64,000 nt of DNA, from the NCBI GenBank assembly GCA_003991915.1, contig RQTK01000163.1, positions 123,252 through 187,251 on the forward strand, given 5' to 3'. The DNA is from Elysia chlorotica (taxonomy: Eukaryota; Mollusca; Gastropoda; Plakobranchidae). Under the pieces are notes generated by a model. That model was not told the DNA's origin and did no database searches. It saw only the letters and a list, made by a program, of their open reading frames with translations. Position numbers and translations under genes: made by a program. Each line of letters opens with the position of its first letter. Position 1 is the stretch's first letter. This document shows positions 1 to 13,500 of this stretch, in pieces.

Positions 1-2282
1 GTGGTATTGAAAAAGTTTCTCCGATCCATTGTTGGTCTAATTCAAACATGTTTATGGTTGCTTGCATGATCTATAGTGGAGCAAAAATCATTGTATTTTT
101 GCACACATTGTTGCTGTCTTAATTTAAAATGTAAGCTTTCTTAAAAATAAGTATGGTTTAATGACATTAAGGTAGGCCTACATGTAACCTGTTGTCTGCC
201 CCTTGCATATCCAGTTTTACTTGACAGAAGGTTGACCTTCTCTTTCACTCAGTTTCATCTTGTCATGACTTGAATTATGTTCTGTTAAAAAGCTCCCCAC
301 TTTCTGTTTGGTAAATTAATAATTCCTTAGTTGTTGGGTTTTTTTTATCCTTTTTTTTCTTCTTTTAAAAGCTTAGATTTTGTTATTATTATTTTTTGTT
401 ATAGTGCATGACAGTGAAGGAATCTGGACCTAGCCTGAACAGATCTTAACAGTGTGGCAACTTATTGAGTTGTAAAACTTTAAAGGCTTATGAGTCTATC
501 AGGAATAAGGGATGTGACTGCTAAAAATTACCAATAGTTTTTTTTTTTAATTTTTTTTAAAGTAAAAGAAAAACAGAAAATATGCGGCACCCCTAAAGTC
601 TTTGTAAATAAACGGGATACAGCACTGTGTGCGGGGATCTAGAATCCCAACCTATGGCGACGACTATAATCGTAATCGATACTAAAAATAAATTGAGTTC
701 GGACCTAATCTAACCTATTTCAACATAATTTAAACTGCTTCGGCGTAAATGAAATATTTTACGGTAGATTTTTTACCTTTATCGGTCAACGATAACAAAG
801 CAAACGAAAATAAAAGGTCAAAACGATCACCGATTACACGAGAATGGAATTGGAATTCAATATGACGGCGCCCGGCTCTAGATCTATCCTGAGGTCGCTT
901 CCGGTTTGACATAAACAAATCCGCGTCTTGACTCCCGCACTAATGTATTTTCAACACAATGAAAAGAAAGTAAATTATATAGAAGAACTATGAAACTATG
1001 CCCCATATTGCCCATTAAAACCCCATTTTATAAATAGTTAAGTTTCTTTGCAATACATCAACCATAACATACTTCGCGGAGTCGAGGAAACCTATCGAAA
1101 ATTGACCCGGTCACTCACTAGATCTATGCTACAATCCTCTGTGAACATCCACTGCGAAGAACGACACGACGCCTATTATTCACACTAACTTGCCCGCTAG
1201 ATAAAAAAAAGGCTCTCAAGATGAATCTATTCAGAAAAAATCATATTTTGTTTGTCCACAAAAAAATTTGAAGTAGAATGACGGCCGGAAACATTTTTTA
1301 CGATGAATAGACGATTTGATCTCTTTGCGAAATAAACGCGACACGGCGACCGGAAATGGCGGAAACGTATGAAACAAAGAGGCTTGTTCGTCACGAAAAT
1401 AAGCGACGCAAAATATCGAGAATCTCCCGAACTTGGCAAAATCCAACCAAATTTCCCAAAAACCAAACAAACTGTCCGAAATACGATATAATTAGATACA
1501 GTTATTACTCATCTCGGGAAATTAACGGAAATTTGAATTAAATATTGCTGCTTTACGGCAATTACCGATGTTTGACAAGGGTCACCATCAACACAAAGGA
1601 AACTCATGGTGTCGTTTTTTACCTACCTCGTGAACTATCGAAGCAACAACTTTGAAATTCAAATATATTTTACACAAAACTGACAACAACACAGCAAAAA
1701 TGCACATGAACAGTTCTAAACAGCTAAAAATAATTAACATATGTGTGAAAGTCACAAATCCGTTCTCTGTAAAGAATATGCTATTTTTAGACTCTGAGTG
1801 TTTTCTGCCTTATGATGACATCACAGCATAACGAAATGCACATGAACAATTATAACTAAAAATAATAACCATAAATGTGTACAGAAAGTCACAAATCCGT
1901 TCTCTGTAAAGAATATGCTATTTTTAGACTTTGAGTGTTTTCTGCCACATACGATTTTATTGCTTCTTTTTCAGTCATGATCATTTTTCTCCATTTTAAA
2001 TGCACCAGTAGTTGTTCAACCCGGCTATGTGTTTGGTCTATGTTTGCCTTATTGTTCCTTGTCCTTCCCTCTCACTTGTTAAATGTTGTATTTCATGCAA
2101 AAACAAAGTAAAACGGTAACACACGATGATACATTGTTCTTCTAAGAACTGTTTCTGCACCAAATAAAGATTAAGAGCATCATTAAGATCTCGTGTAAAC
2201 CTAGACCTATATTAACATCGGATTCAGATCTGCTAGATATTCTAATGGTCTTTAAAAAATTTCTTCTCTTTCCTTTTCTTAA
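1..2282. other. Non-coding DNA upstream of the EP400-like gene
   Basis: I find no convincing coding exon here on either strand. The open frames are short, and none shows recognisable protein similarity. The stretch has poly-T and poly-A runs, several AGATCT words (for example near 638 and 1120) and a pair of direct repeats described separately. A pyrimidine-rich tract ends in AAG at about 2280-2282, directly before the first EP400-like coding exon, and reads as a splice acceptor. A 5' non-coding exon and the promoter should therefore lie in this stretch or to its left; I could not place them. Confidence 0.5.
1698..1946. repeat. Two-unit direct repeat, about 136 and 113 bp
   Basis: Unit 1 runs about 1698-1833 and unit 2 about 1834-1946. 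Both begin with AAATGCACATGAACA and share a long near-identical right half that contains TCACAAATCCGTTCTCTG and ends in TTTTCTGCC. The middle differs by small indels. It is a simple tandem duplication in non-coding DNA with no visible coding content. Confidence 0.8.
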
Positions 2283-2296
2283 GGTGAGTAGTGAAG

Positions 2297-4868
2297 ATGC
2301 AACAGAATGACAAGGAGACTGGTGGCCAGCCCCAACAGAGGCTTACCACCACAGGCAGGTTCCAGGCACTGGCAAGTCTGCCTGCAGGCCGGCAAGCTAC
2401 ATTGAGTGAGGAAATAGGATATATTTTATTTTTTCAGCTAGATCTATATGGGTTTAGATCAATTAGCCCCACTACATGTTCAATTTCCATTTTATGATTT
2501 GATGTGTTGGTAGTGTTGAATAACTCATTTTTATTGCAGTTAAATCAATAAAAAAAAAAATATTGGCTTGCGAAGTTCACATTTTCTATCTATGATCCTG
2601 CGTTCAAATTAAAAATGGCTTGGTTAAAAATCTTAACATTTCTTTAAAAGTGGAACTTAGGGCCTATTATTTTATCCTAGATTGACAGCAGTTGTTTCGT
2701 TACCTGAGAGTAGGTAGGTATCCAATCACTGAGGAGTAAATGCCGCTTGACCATTCAACAAGCGCTTTAATTTTTGTAAGTCACATTCACCACTCCTCTC
2801 AGTTGCTCAACAAATGTATCAACTTTGGGAGGGTTGGCAAGTCTTTCAAAGGCTAGTAAACCTGTGCAAGTTGGACTTTTTATTATGGCTTGAAATGCAA
2901 GAGTTTTATAATCTGGTGTCTTTTCTACTTGCATCTCTCTATAAATTTTTGTTATTTTCTTGATGACTAGTTCCAGCTGCAAGTGGTGTGGGTGTGCCGA
3001 CACTGAGTCTCACTCTCCCAAGGACACTTTCTGGCCAGGAGTCATCTGCTCAAGCACTGCCTGTGTCTGCAGCGTCTCTAACTTCACTTGTTTCACCTCA
3101 GACTATCAATCTCATTCAGCGACAACTATCAACAGGTAAATTGGACATGAAACAAAACTAAGCCTTGTGAATCAAATATGCTAGTGAAATGGTTAGTGGA
3201 CGATTCTGGAAAAAAGTCATCTTATAGTTTTAATGCATTGATTGAACATTTCTTGCTGTTAAAGATAGCGCAGTTAGTCTTTTTTCTACTGATTTACCAC
3301 AAAGAAATACTCAAAACACTTTTTATATTTCTCGTCGGTCAAATCTTTGGTACTTTCTCTAAACCATTAAAATGAAGAAAATCACTGCAAACCCACATGT
3401 ACTAAATTATTTGCCTTACATTGGTTAATTTAAACCAAAGTTGTTGATGTGAAAGCACTATTTTTTATCCATGTGGTCTTCTCCAGCTATATAATTTTAA
3501 ATCAAAGTTGTTGATGTGAAAGTACTATTTTTTATCCATGTGGTCTTCTCCAGCTATGTTAAAAACAAAATAATGTCCCCCCTTTTTTTTTTAAGTTTCC
3601 AATAAAATAAATATGTCCCAATTTTCTTTACCTAGGTATCGTAGGTCTATCTACAGTCTCTGCTCAGGGTCTCCACTTGCTGCAGGCTTCGGGCACACCT
3701 CTCACATTTGTCACTGCCACCAGCCCTGAGGCTGTGACAGCCTTAGAACAGCGCAAGGCTCGCCTTCTGCAGCAGCAGAAACAGCAGCCTGGCACTGTTC
3801 ACCATCTGGCCGCCCCTAGCCCTGCCAACCCGATGTCCAGTCCCAGCCACAGCCTTTCAATTGCTGCTACCACAATGAGTGGAGCACAACAGACGCCCTC
3901 TGGGCTCAAACGATCTCACCTCAGCTCGGATGGTACGGTGATCCTTGGTACTACTTTGCCAACCACGGGTGCAACCATATCCATCAGTGCAAAGGACCTA
4001 AAGCTTCTCACGCAGGCCAAGCAACCAACTTGTGCTGTCACCACGCCTGCTACAGGGGGCCCTTCTCCAAAGAAGATAAAACTAGAGGCTAAACCAGCCT
4101 CCAACAAAGAGACTGAAAATTGCAGACAGCTGGTTTGTAGTCACAAGAGGAACAGAATGAGAGAGATAAAGAGAAAGTATAGAAACCACCTCACCGAGCT
4201 ATTCTATATCCAGGGTGGTGGCAACATGACAGAGTTCAACTCGTGGAAAAAGCGCCCCTCACAGCCCCTGCTCAACTTTTTGGAAGGCAGTAAGCTAGAT
4301 AGTGAAGATGAAGATGAGCCTCAAGAGAAAAAGATTAACGATGAGGTTTGTATTACTTCTCCTTTATATTCACCTAAGTTCTCTTAGTCTCTCAGTAAAG
4401 CATAGTTGTCATTTCATAATTTCACAAAATAATGTTCTAGAATCTTTCAAATGGGGAAGATGATTTTCTTTTTTTCTTTAAGTTCATGCTTTCTTTTCTA
4501 TGCCATAACGCAACTCAGGCAGCCACAGCATCTCATTTATAGATCTACCTTAAACTTACGTCAAAACATGGAATGGGCATGAAGGCTTTAAGAGTTAAGT
4601 GGGTTTTTTTTAATAAGGTATGATCATCTTTTTTCTCTGACCCAGATCAAAGTGCTTACCAGTGCAGGAAGTAATGCCGCTCTTGCAACTCCTGCGGCCA
4701 TCTCAACAACTTTGCCGCAGTCTATTTCAGCGCTGAGTCAGCAAGGTAGTAGCAAGCCTTCTGCCCTTTTCTCACCTCTCTACACCACCACCACTTGTCC
4801 AAACTCGCTTGGGTCTCAAGCCCCTGGGATTGACGGCTTTCTCAGACAGCTCACTGCGTACATCAAGG
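2297..4868 (+). CDS. EP400: EP400/domino-like chromatin remodeller, N-terminal exons only
   Basis: Four coding exons can be read: 2297-2405 (ATG at 2297), 2977-3135, 3636-4345 and 4646 to about 4868; phases are compatible and the first three give 326 codons. The sequence is low-complexity and Ser/Thr/Gln/Pro-rich, then has a basic KKIKLE patch and a charged helix. The diagnostic part is YRNHLTELFYIQGGGNM followed by NFLEGSKLD, an acidic run and, across the splice to exon 4, INDE/IKVLT. The same order occurs in the N-terminal region of vertebrate EP400 (ELFFLQ, GNMMDF, acidic run, INDEVKVVT). EP400 is the scaffold and SNF2 ATPase of the TIP60/NuA4 complex, which exchanges H2A.Z in the nucleus. 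The HSA, SNF2 and SANT-like parts are absent downstream. The donor of exon 4 is uncertain; without splicing the frame stops at 4942. Confidence 0.72.
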
Positions 4869-4942
4869 GTACCGGTACTGGGCGAAAACTTTCCTTGGTT
4901 TTCTTTCTTTGGCATCCCGTTTCTGACACCCTTTTGGTTTGA

Positions 4943-6032
4943 TTTTTGTTTTAGTTGGTTCAGGCTATTGCAATGTATAGAGAGAATAATGCTGTTTTGG
5001 TCTCTCTAAAGAAAGAAGTTTTGACGTTTTGTTGTTGGTTTTTTTTTCTTTTGCGTGTGTGTGTGTCATGCTCGCTGTTGGCTTTCAACTTGTTGATTTC
5101 GTTTGTTTCTTCTTTTTTTTTTAATCACAACAGTAGATATGCCATGTAGCTTCAGTAATATCAGTATGCTATGGCTAGTGTTTTGGACAAAATGATAGTG
5201 AATATTTGGAGCATCTGTTTGATTATATTATGTTCACCTTTTGAAAAAAATATTCTTGTGGGTTGTTTTTGGTGGATGTTATAGAGAAAATGTTCTTTAG
5301 CATTTTTTTAGTCATTATTTGGGTTTTTCATTTAATTTGAATCATCTTTTTTTTGCTTCTGATATCAAGAGTGTTTTTGGTCCGCTTTTGTGCATCTTTG
5401 AACAATTTTCTTCAATGCATGTATTATAGAAAAACTATTGTTTTTAGGTCCAAAGCAAAGTGTGGCAATAAGCAGAAAACCCTTTACTGTGCTCTCTTGC
5501 TCAATGCCTGCTTCAACTTTATCAGGTATTTTGTTCATATTGTAGTCCTGGTTGTCTCTGTTCTTCCCGACCGGCTGTTGTCATTATATTGATGGTGTAA
5601 AATTTAAAAGTAATATCGTTTCACACTATATCTTAGTCTCAAATTGATTGCACAAGAAGGGTTTCATTTTCAAGAAGCTTTGTTTATCCTAGCCCAAGTT
5701 TGATGTAAGCTTTGGATTTCTTGGCTATCGCAAATGGATTCATTTCCTTGCAGACTTGGTGTTGTGTTTGCATGCATTTTTTTTTTTTCATGGTGGTTGG
5801 TGATGATGGCTTCTTTCTTACCTTGATCGGTGATTTTTGTCTGTAGTAAAAACATGCTAGTATATTTTCTTTTACCCGTTATATACACTGGAATCCGCTT
5901 CAATCACCTTGTTGGGGACATTCTAAAGAATTTTTTTTCATCCTAAGTTATATTGAATGTTGGTGGTAATGTTAAAAACAAAAGAGTTGATGCCTTGTAA
6001 TTGGTTTATATAAAATGATCATCATCATCATT

Positions 6033-6079
<47 letters not shown>

Positions 6080-6081
6080 TA

Positions 6082-6134
<53 letters not shown>

Positions 6135-6379
6135 GATTGAATCCATCAACGTTAATTTTTATCCCCTTTAAGTATGTGTGTGTGTGTGTGTGTATATATG
6201 TGTGTGTTTGGCGAGCGCGCACTTTCTTTAACTCTGAATATCTCAAGTTCCTTTGTTTTATCCCTCTTTGAGCCATCCTACCGCGGCCCCCGGAACGGTC
6301 GATCGATCGATCGTATCGATTTCCTGTACCCTTTGCGGCAAACGGCATCGAGTTGTCCGACTTGAAAGCTGATCAAAAA
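4943..6379. other. Non-coding stretch after the EP400-like exons
   Basis: No further EP400 exon is recognisable. T-rich sequence dominates to about 5600. The open frames at 5353-5592 and 5670-5903 (minus) have no recognisable similarity. From 6018 the stretch becomes microsatellite. A short GC-rich part at about 6280-6360 contains GATCGATCGATCG. I see no RNA gene. Confidence 0.5.
6018..6134. repeat. (CAT)n microsatellite
   Basis: About 115 bases of almost pure ATC/CAT trinucleotide, with a few CATTAT interruptions. On the reverse strand it reads as a run of Asp codons, which is a repeat artefact and not a protein. A (TG)n tract follows at about 6176-6207. Confidence 0.95.
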
Positions 6380-7760
6380 CAACCATATAAATAATTTGAT
6401 CGTGTGGCACCCTCGCGGCTTGATCCTTTCGTGCCGGCTCATGCGTCAATAGTATTAGACGCATTCTCCACATTGTAGCATCCAGGCCGATGCCATCGAT
6501 CTGATCTCTATTGATTTTATTGACCGGTTGCCTAGGTTGCGACTAGCGGACGTCAGCAATCGAGCTGCATGCTGGAAAGACTCTGGTCGGGCTACTCTTG
6601 GAGAAATCATTCGCTGGGCATCAGTGAGGGCAGCGCATCTTTTCACTTTTTGAGATTGCACACAGCAAAAGTCAAGCTTACGGTATTCACTCAACACTGA
6701 ACTGACGGCACTGCAACTAAGACAGCAGACGTAAGTTACACGTATTATTAAATATTATATTTATTGAATAACTTTTACTGTCCAGAAAAAAAAAATGTTC
6801 GTCCACACGCACAAGTTTTGCTCCGAAGTAAAACAAACTTTTTAACGTTTACTCTTAAATGAATATAGTTCTGTTTGGTTAAAAGTACAAAGATAGAGGA
6901 GTGTTGATTACACGTAAAAGGTAAACAAATTTTGAAGCAGTTTGAACTGATGCACATTGCAGGTTTGTCAGTTTTACCGAAAATAAAGTAAAAAAGTAAA
7001 GTATCATCATATCACCTATATCGACACCAATAAAAAGCCACAAATAACTGAATCATCAACAGAAAAAAAAAGAAAAGAAAATTTTTTACAAGGGCAATAT
7101 CAATTACAAAGCTGCAGCAAAACAAAATCATGGCAAATATTGCCATCAACAACACCACAATCACCGTAAAAAACAACAACAGTAGCAGGAAAAACAGTTA
7201 ATGTCAATGACAACAACATCAACATTATTGATGATAAAAGCAAAACATCATTTTATCCAACATTCAGTCCAACTGTACAAATTTTAAAATATTTTTCGAA
7301 GGCGATTGGCATTGGAAAATACAATGTATCTACATGGCATACTGCATTCAAGGTAAACATTGCTGTGATGAAGCATATGGCCTATAAATTATTCAATGAA
7401 TAGGGGCCTACCTCAGGTGGAAAGGTAGACCTCCACTATAGACGTTGGCTGTATGGTACATAACAGTATGGTGGTGGTCTTTCCTATTCAGTTTGGCGAG
7501 GCCTTCACCTACAATTAGTAAATGGGCATTTTTATGGTGCCCTTTAATGAAGTAGGCGTAAAGCTCAATAAGTATAGCACGATAAGTAGATAATAATTAT
7601 GGCCATCTAACATACAATTGAAGCCCATTGAACAGGTTCAAAATTTTATATGAGATGTCTCGTTTAGAAAATGACTGTGAGGAATAGTAACTTAAAGTCA
7701 TCCACCATATAAAGTCTATTCCATTTTCGCTAACAGAGACAAAAATAGCAAAAATTCTAT

Positions 7761-8890
7761 ATGACGTACTCGGAGACAAGTTCATTCTCCGACATTAACA
7801 CATACACACACGTTGGGGGCATACTAGTTAATATTTGCGCCGATGGAAGTGTCTGTATAAGAGCTTACAAAGAGCTGGTTATCTATCTGGCAGATATCCA
7901 CTTCACGGATACAACTTGCTATAAGCTCTCAGATTCATGTGGGCAGCACTTTTCAAACTTTGAAGCAGAGGCAAAGTAAAGTGATTTGGGTTATAAGAAA
8001 CTCGATATTTCGTGCTGTAAAGAAAAATTTCAAAGCGTTTTGTATCAAACGACATAGTTTATGTATATTTAGCCAGAATTGCAAATGTGAACTCAGATTT
8101 AAAAAATTCAGGAAAAAATCATTACCTTATGTCACGGAGAGAATAAAAACCCGACTGTTTTCTGGTTGCCCGATCACCACACAGAAGCGATCCGCGAGAA
8201 GTTTGATAATTTTGATGATAAGGAAAAAAAATACGACGGAAAATGTCCTGGCGGTGATCGCTGAGACACGCAGAGCGCGAAACATACTCGACTCCTCGAC
8301 TCTTACAGGACCCAAGCCTATGTGTCGCGTGCGTTGATGTGGTTGTGGCTGTGGAAATGCATATTATCAAACTCCTTGTAGATGGTTGCTTACACTGACA
8401 GTTTAAAGCATGTGGCCTTTCGGCACGCGCACAAACAATCTGTTGGCGTTCATAATCGTTGCACATTCGCCGCTTTGGGCACTTACTATTAATATTTTGC
8501 TTTCCACTTCTAAATGCTGTGTTAATTACGTAATGACTTGCGGTGCGTTACAGGAAGACCAAAGGGTGCCCTTATAGCTCCCACTAAATGCACAAATATA
8601 GAATCTAGTTATTTTCAGTGATGCTATCCTTGTAACGAGATAAACAAGAGAGCTCGTAAAGGTATAGCCATAACTTTGATGAGGTAGCGCTGTGTAGAAT
8701 CCCTCAACCGGACGTAGGAGATATTAAAACAATCTCTCTCTGTAAAGAATCTAATATACTTTGATAAAGTTATCAAAACTCACGTTGTCAACCGCACACT
8801 TCAGTGGATTCCAGGACATATTATTATTCTTGGAAAATGCAGAGCAGAAAGACTGGCCAAACAAGAAACAAAACGCCCAAGCATCAACAA
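7761..8890 (+). mobile_element. Decayed non-LTR retrotransposon RNase H, copy in unit 1
   Basis: Two pieces of an RNase H fold are visible. The first (to about 7979) has NICADGS and later FEAEAK, resembling the first catalytic Asp and the Glu motif. The second (about 8590-8890) has VIFSDA, then QWIPGHI, a GN and RAERLAKQE, matching the conserved end of LINE RNase H domains (usual form WxPxHxGxxGNExADxLAK). About 600 bases of unrelated or decayed sequence separate the pieces. The final acidic residue of the last motif is changed and frames shift, so the element is dead. No reverse transcriptase is recognisable beside it. Confidence 0.6.
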
Positions 8891-9829
8891 CCATACCTCA
8901 GTGACTGAGTACAGCGCATACGATTATTCTACGAGAGGAATAAAAAAAGAAGTGTAAAATACATGAGGATGAATGCATGGGCAATGGGAAGCGCCGGAAG
9001 GGATGTCTTCAAAAGTATGACGAACAACTCCACATGAAAAGATGCAATAAACCTGCTAGAAATAAGGCATTCCACGATTATTTTCCGCCTGAGAACAAAA
9101 CGATCCCCACCCAGCAGTTGTTTAAACACTTTGCCAGCTCTGTCCTCGACAAAATGAAACTCAAACAATTTTCTCTGAGAAAGTCCTAATTTGGAAGACT
9201 AGTGAGTAGATACGAACCTGTTGCTACAGCAAACCCAAAATAAATTATTAAAATGAATTTTAGACAGGAGCATGATGTTGATAAGTCTCACGCAGCAAAA
9301 GTAAACAAACTGAAAACTCTGAGACAACACATGTTCCATGAAAACAATCACTTTGATTTAAATTGAGACGTAGGAAAAAAACTAAAAAAAACGCCACATG
9401 CTAATTACCACGTAATCGATGTAACACACCGTAGCCTACAGAATTATTAAAATGGTCCCTCAAAAAAAAAAATGTAATAATTTATAAACTAACTTTTGTT
9501 TATAATTAATGTGATATTTTACCATGTGCCTGCAACATTTTTGTGGCACATGTCATGATTGTAAATGACTGCAAAATTTTGTGTCAAAAATTTTTGTTCA
9601 CCTTGTCATCTGTGTTCATTTTTTGCTTCCCAGCACTGGTAAGCCTATGATTTTTTTGTAATGTTATTATCCATTTTTTAAATTATCATTTTAGATTTTT
9701 ATAAAAAAAAAATAAAAGTGATCTTCTTTATTTGCCAATTTATACTTTAAAGTCTGTTTTTCTGTTGCTCAAAATGTACTTGCTATTTTCTCTTTAAACC
9801 CATTCGGCTGTAGAAGACAAGGTTCTGAC

Positions 9830-9928
9830 ATGTCAAATCGCCCAGGAAGCGGGCAGTCTCGAACTGCTTGGGATGATGGCTATGGTGATGGCATTAGAAA
9901 CGATCCTGACTTAGGGATGGATGATGAT
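9830..9928 (+). CDS. PKD2: Duplicate first coding exon of PKD2 paralog A (alternative exon 1')
   Basis: ATG at 9830, 33 codons, donor GTAAGA at 9929. It encodes the same peptide as the exon at 14010-14108 (starts [10 protein letters not shown], ends LGMDDD). An acceptor-like GCTGTAG precedes it at 9807-9813, so the exon would begin at 9814 with a 16-base 5' UTR. It ends in phase 0, so splicing straight to the exon at 14723 gives the normal protein. Splicing into the second copy through its acceptor at 13993 would reach an in-frame TGA at once, so the two copies can only serve as mutually exclusive first coding exons. It could be a silent duplicate. Confidence 0.65.
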
Positions 9929-10519
9929 GTAAGACATATTTTGATTACATTCATTGCATTTTTCATATGCTTGTGAAATTTGGAATTTAGTCTCATTATC
10001 AAGTATTCGTTAGCCATTCTTTATTGTTTCCTTTTTGTTTAAAACAATAATGTTATAATCTAAACATCTTGTCTAATTTTCTGGGTTTATTTAAGTGATA
10101 TTTGGTCTGAGCAGGCGGGGCTGTCTCTTAGTTAAGCATCTTTTAAGTTTCAAGAAATTCCTATCAAACTCCTATTCTTATGACAATAGACTTGGTCGGT
10201 AACATTATAATGACACTAACCCAAACTGTAGGAAGCAAAGTGGCTCGAGGAGGATTTGGACTCTTAATCCTTCGACATTTTTGACAAACACTTCTAGCCC
10301 AGCGTCACATAATCATCATATTTAGTAATTCAATTTTAACATTATTTATGTAGGGTCAGAATGAGTGCAGAAGTTAAAGAATGCATAATATTAATACATC
10401 GTAAATATATATATATATATATTGAAATATTGTCCTGACGTGATTTAGGTTCACCATAGTTAATATTTATCTTATCTACTTAATCAGCGGATTCCACTGT
10501 ATTATGTAATGTGCTTCTA

Positions 10520-13500
10520 CAACCATATAAATAATTTGATCGTGTGGCACCCTCGCGGCTCGATCCTTTCGTGCCGGCTCATGCGTCAATAGTATTAGAC
10601 GCATTCTCCACATTGTAGCATCCAGGCCGATGCCATCGATCTGATCTCTATTGATTTTATTGACCGGTTGCCTAGGTTGCGACTAGCGGACGTCAGCAAT
10701 CGAGCTGCATGCTGGAAAGACTCTGGTCGGGCTACTCTTGGAGAAATCATTCGCTGGGCATCAGTGAGGGCAGCGCATCTTTTCACTTTTTGAGATTGCA
10801 CACAGCAAAAGTCAAGCTTACGGTATTCACTCAACACTGAACTGACGGCACTGCAACTAAGACAGCAGACGTAAGTTACACGTATTATTAAATATTATAT
10901 TTATTGAATAACTTTTACTGTCCAGAAAAAAAAAAATGTTCGTCCACACGCACAAGTTTTGCTCCGAAGTAAAACAAACTTTTTAACGTTTACTCTTAAA
11001 TGAATATAGTTCTGTTTGGTTAAAAGTACAAAGATAGAGGAGTGTTGATTACACGTAAAAGGTAAACAAATTTTGAAGCAGTTTGAACTGATGCACATTG
11101 CAGGTTTGTCAGTTTTACCGAAAATAAAGTAAAAAAGTAAAGTATCATCATATCACCTATATCGACACCAATAAAAAGCCACAAATAACTGAATCATCAA
11201 CAGAAAAAAAAAGAAAAGAAAATTTTTTACAAGGGCAATATCAATTACAAAGCTGCAGCAAAACAAAATCATGGCAAATATTGCCATCAACAACACCACA
11301 ATCACCGTAAAAAACAACAACAGTAGCAGGAAAAACAGTTAATGTCAATGACAACAACATCAACATTATTGATGATAAAAGCAAAACATCATTTTATCCA
11401 ACATTCAGTCCAACTGTACAAATTTTAAAATATTTTTCGAAGGCGATTGGCATTGGAAAATACAATGTATCTACATGGCATACTGCATTCAAGGTAAACA
11501 TTGCTGTGATGAAGCATATGGCCTATAAATTATTCAATGAATAGGGGCCTACCTCAGGTGGAAAGGTAGACTTCCACTATAGACGTTGGCTGTATGGTAC
11601 ATAACAGTATGGTGGTGGTCTTTCCTATTCAGTTTGGCGAGGCCTTCACCTACAATTAGTAAATGGGCATTTTTATGGTGCCCTTTAATGAAGTAGGCGT
11701 AAAGCTCAATAAGTATAGCACGATAAGTAGATAATAATTATGGCCATCTAACATACAATTGAAGCCCATTGAACAGGTTCAAAATTTTATATGAGATGTC
11801 TCGTTTAGAAAATGACTGTGAGGAATAGTAACTTAAAGTCATCCACCATATAAAGTCTATTCCATTTTCGCTAACAGAGACAAAAATAGCAAAAATTCTA
11901 TATGACGTACTCGGAGACAAGTTCATTCTCCGACATTAACACATACACACACGTTGGGGGCATACTAGTTAATATTTGCGCCGATGGAAGTGTCTGTATA
12001 AGAGCTTACAAAGAGCTGGTTATCTATCTGGCAGATATCCACTTCACGGATACAACTTGCTATAAGCTCTCAGATTCATGTGGGCAGCACTTTTCAAACT
12101 TTGAAGCAGAGGCAAAGTAAAGTGATTTGGGTTATAAGAAACTCGATATTTCGTGCTGTAAAGAAAAATTTCGAAGCGTTTTGTATCAAACGACATAGTT
12201 TATGTTTATTTAGCCAGAATTGCGAATGTGAACTCAGATTTAACGAATTCAGGAAACAATCATTACCATAATTATTATATCTCGAAAAAAAAATACAACC
12301 GACTGTTTTCTGGTTGCCCGCTCACCATACAGAAGCTGTCCCCGAGAAGTTTGATAATTTTGCTGATGAGAAAAAAAAATACGGCAAGAAATGTCCTGGC
12401 CGTGATCGCTGAGAAAATCATTACAAACACGCAGAGCGTGAAACCTACTCGACTCCTCGACTCTTACAGGACCCAAGTCTATGTGTCGCGTGCGTTGATG
12501 TGGCATATCAAACTTCTTGTAGATGGATGCTTACACTGACAGTTTAAAGCATGTGGCCTTTCGGCACGCGCACAAACAATCTGTTTGCGTTCATAATCGT
12601 TGCCCATTCGCTGCTTTGGGCACTTACTATTAATATTTTGCGTTCCACTTCTAAATGCTGTGTTAATTACGTAATGACTTGCGGTGCGTTAGAGGAAGAC
12701 CAAAGGGTGCCCTTATAGCTCACACTAAATGCACAGATATAGTTATTTTCAGTGATGCTATCCTTGTAACGAGATAAACAAGAGAGATCGTAAAGGTCTA
12801 GCCATAACTTTGATGAGGTATCGCTGTGTAGAATCCCTCAACCGGACGTAGGAGATATTAAAACAATCTCTCTCTGTAAAGAATCTATTATACTTTGATA
12901 AAGTTATTAAAACCCACGTTGTCAACCGCACACTTCAGTGGATTCCAGGACATATTACTATTTTTGGAAACTACAGAGCAGAAAGACTGGCCAAACAAGA
13001 AACAAAACGCCCACGCATCAACAACCATACCTCAGTGACTGAGTACAGCGCATACGATTATTCTACGAGAGGAATAAAAAAAATGTTTAAAACACATGAT
13101 GATGAATGCATGGGCAATGGGAAGCGCCGGAAGGGATGTCTTCAAAAGTATGACGAACAAGTCCACATGAAAAGATGCAATAAACCTGCTAGAAATAAGG
13201 CATTCCACGATTATTTTCCGCCTGAGAACAAAACGCTCCCCACCCAGCAGTCGTTTAAACAACTTTAGGAAGGGAGACACTTTGCCAGCTCTGTCCTCGA
13301 CAAAATGAAACTCAAACAATTTTCTCTGAGAAAGTCCTAGGTTGGAAGACTAGTGAGTAGATACGAACCTGTTGCTATAGCAAACCCAAAATAAATGATT
13401 AAAAAGAATTTCAGACAGGAGCATGATGTTGATAAGTCTCACGCAGCACAAATAAACAAACTGAAAACTCTGAGACAACACATGTTCCATGAAAACAATC

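Larger units (their letters stand above)
6380..10453. repeat. Unit 1 of a 4.1-kb tandem duplication
   Basis: The sequence from CAACCATATAAATAATTTG at 6380 to GATTTAGGTTCA at 10453 recurs at 10520-14651, offset about 4140 bases. The left part (about 6380-8100) is almost identical between units, while the right part (about 8100-10453) carries many substitutions and small indels. The unit contains a decayed LINE RNase H and, at its right end, a full copy of the first coding exon of PKD2 paralog A. Only 66 bases (10454-10519) separate the two units. Confidence 0.93.

Noticed and set aside
3178..3375. 65-codon open frame between EP400-like exons 2 and 3
   Set aside because: Lies wholly in the intron, AT-rich, no similarity, and the flanking exons splice in phase without it.
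5353..5592. Possible further EP400 exon near 5450-5530 flanked by AG and GT
   Set aside because: The translation does not resemble any part of EP400, and the splice-like words are ordinary for T-rich DNA.
6079..6348. Poly-Asp protein on the minus strand
   Set aside because: It is the reverse reading of the (CAT)n microsatellite.
8122..8466. 114-codon minus-strand open frame in duplication unit 1
   Set aside because: It is broken and different in unit 2, has no recognisable motif and overlaps decayed LINE sequence.
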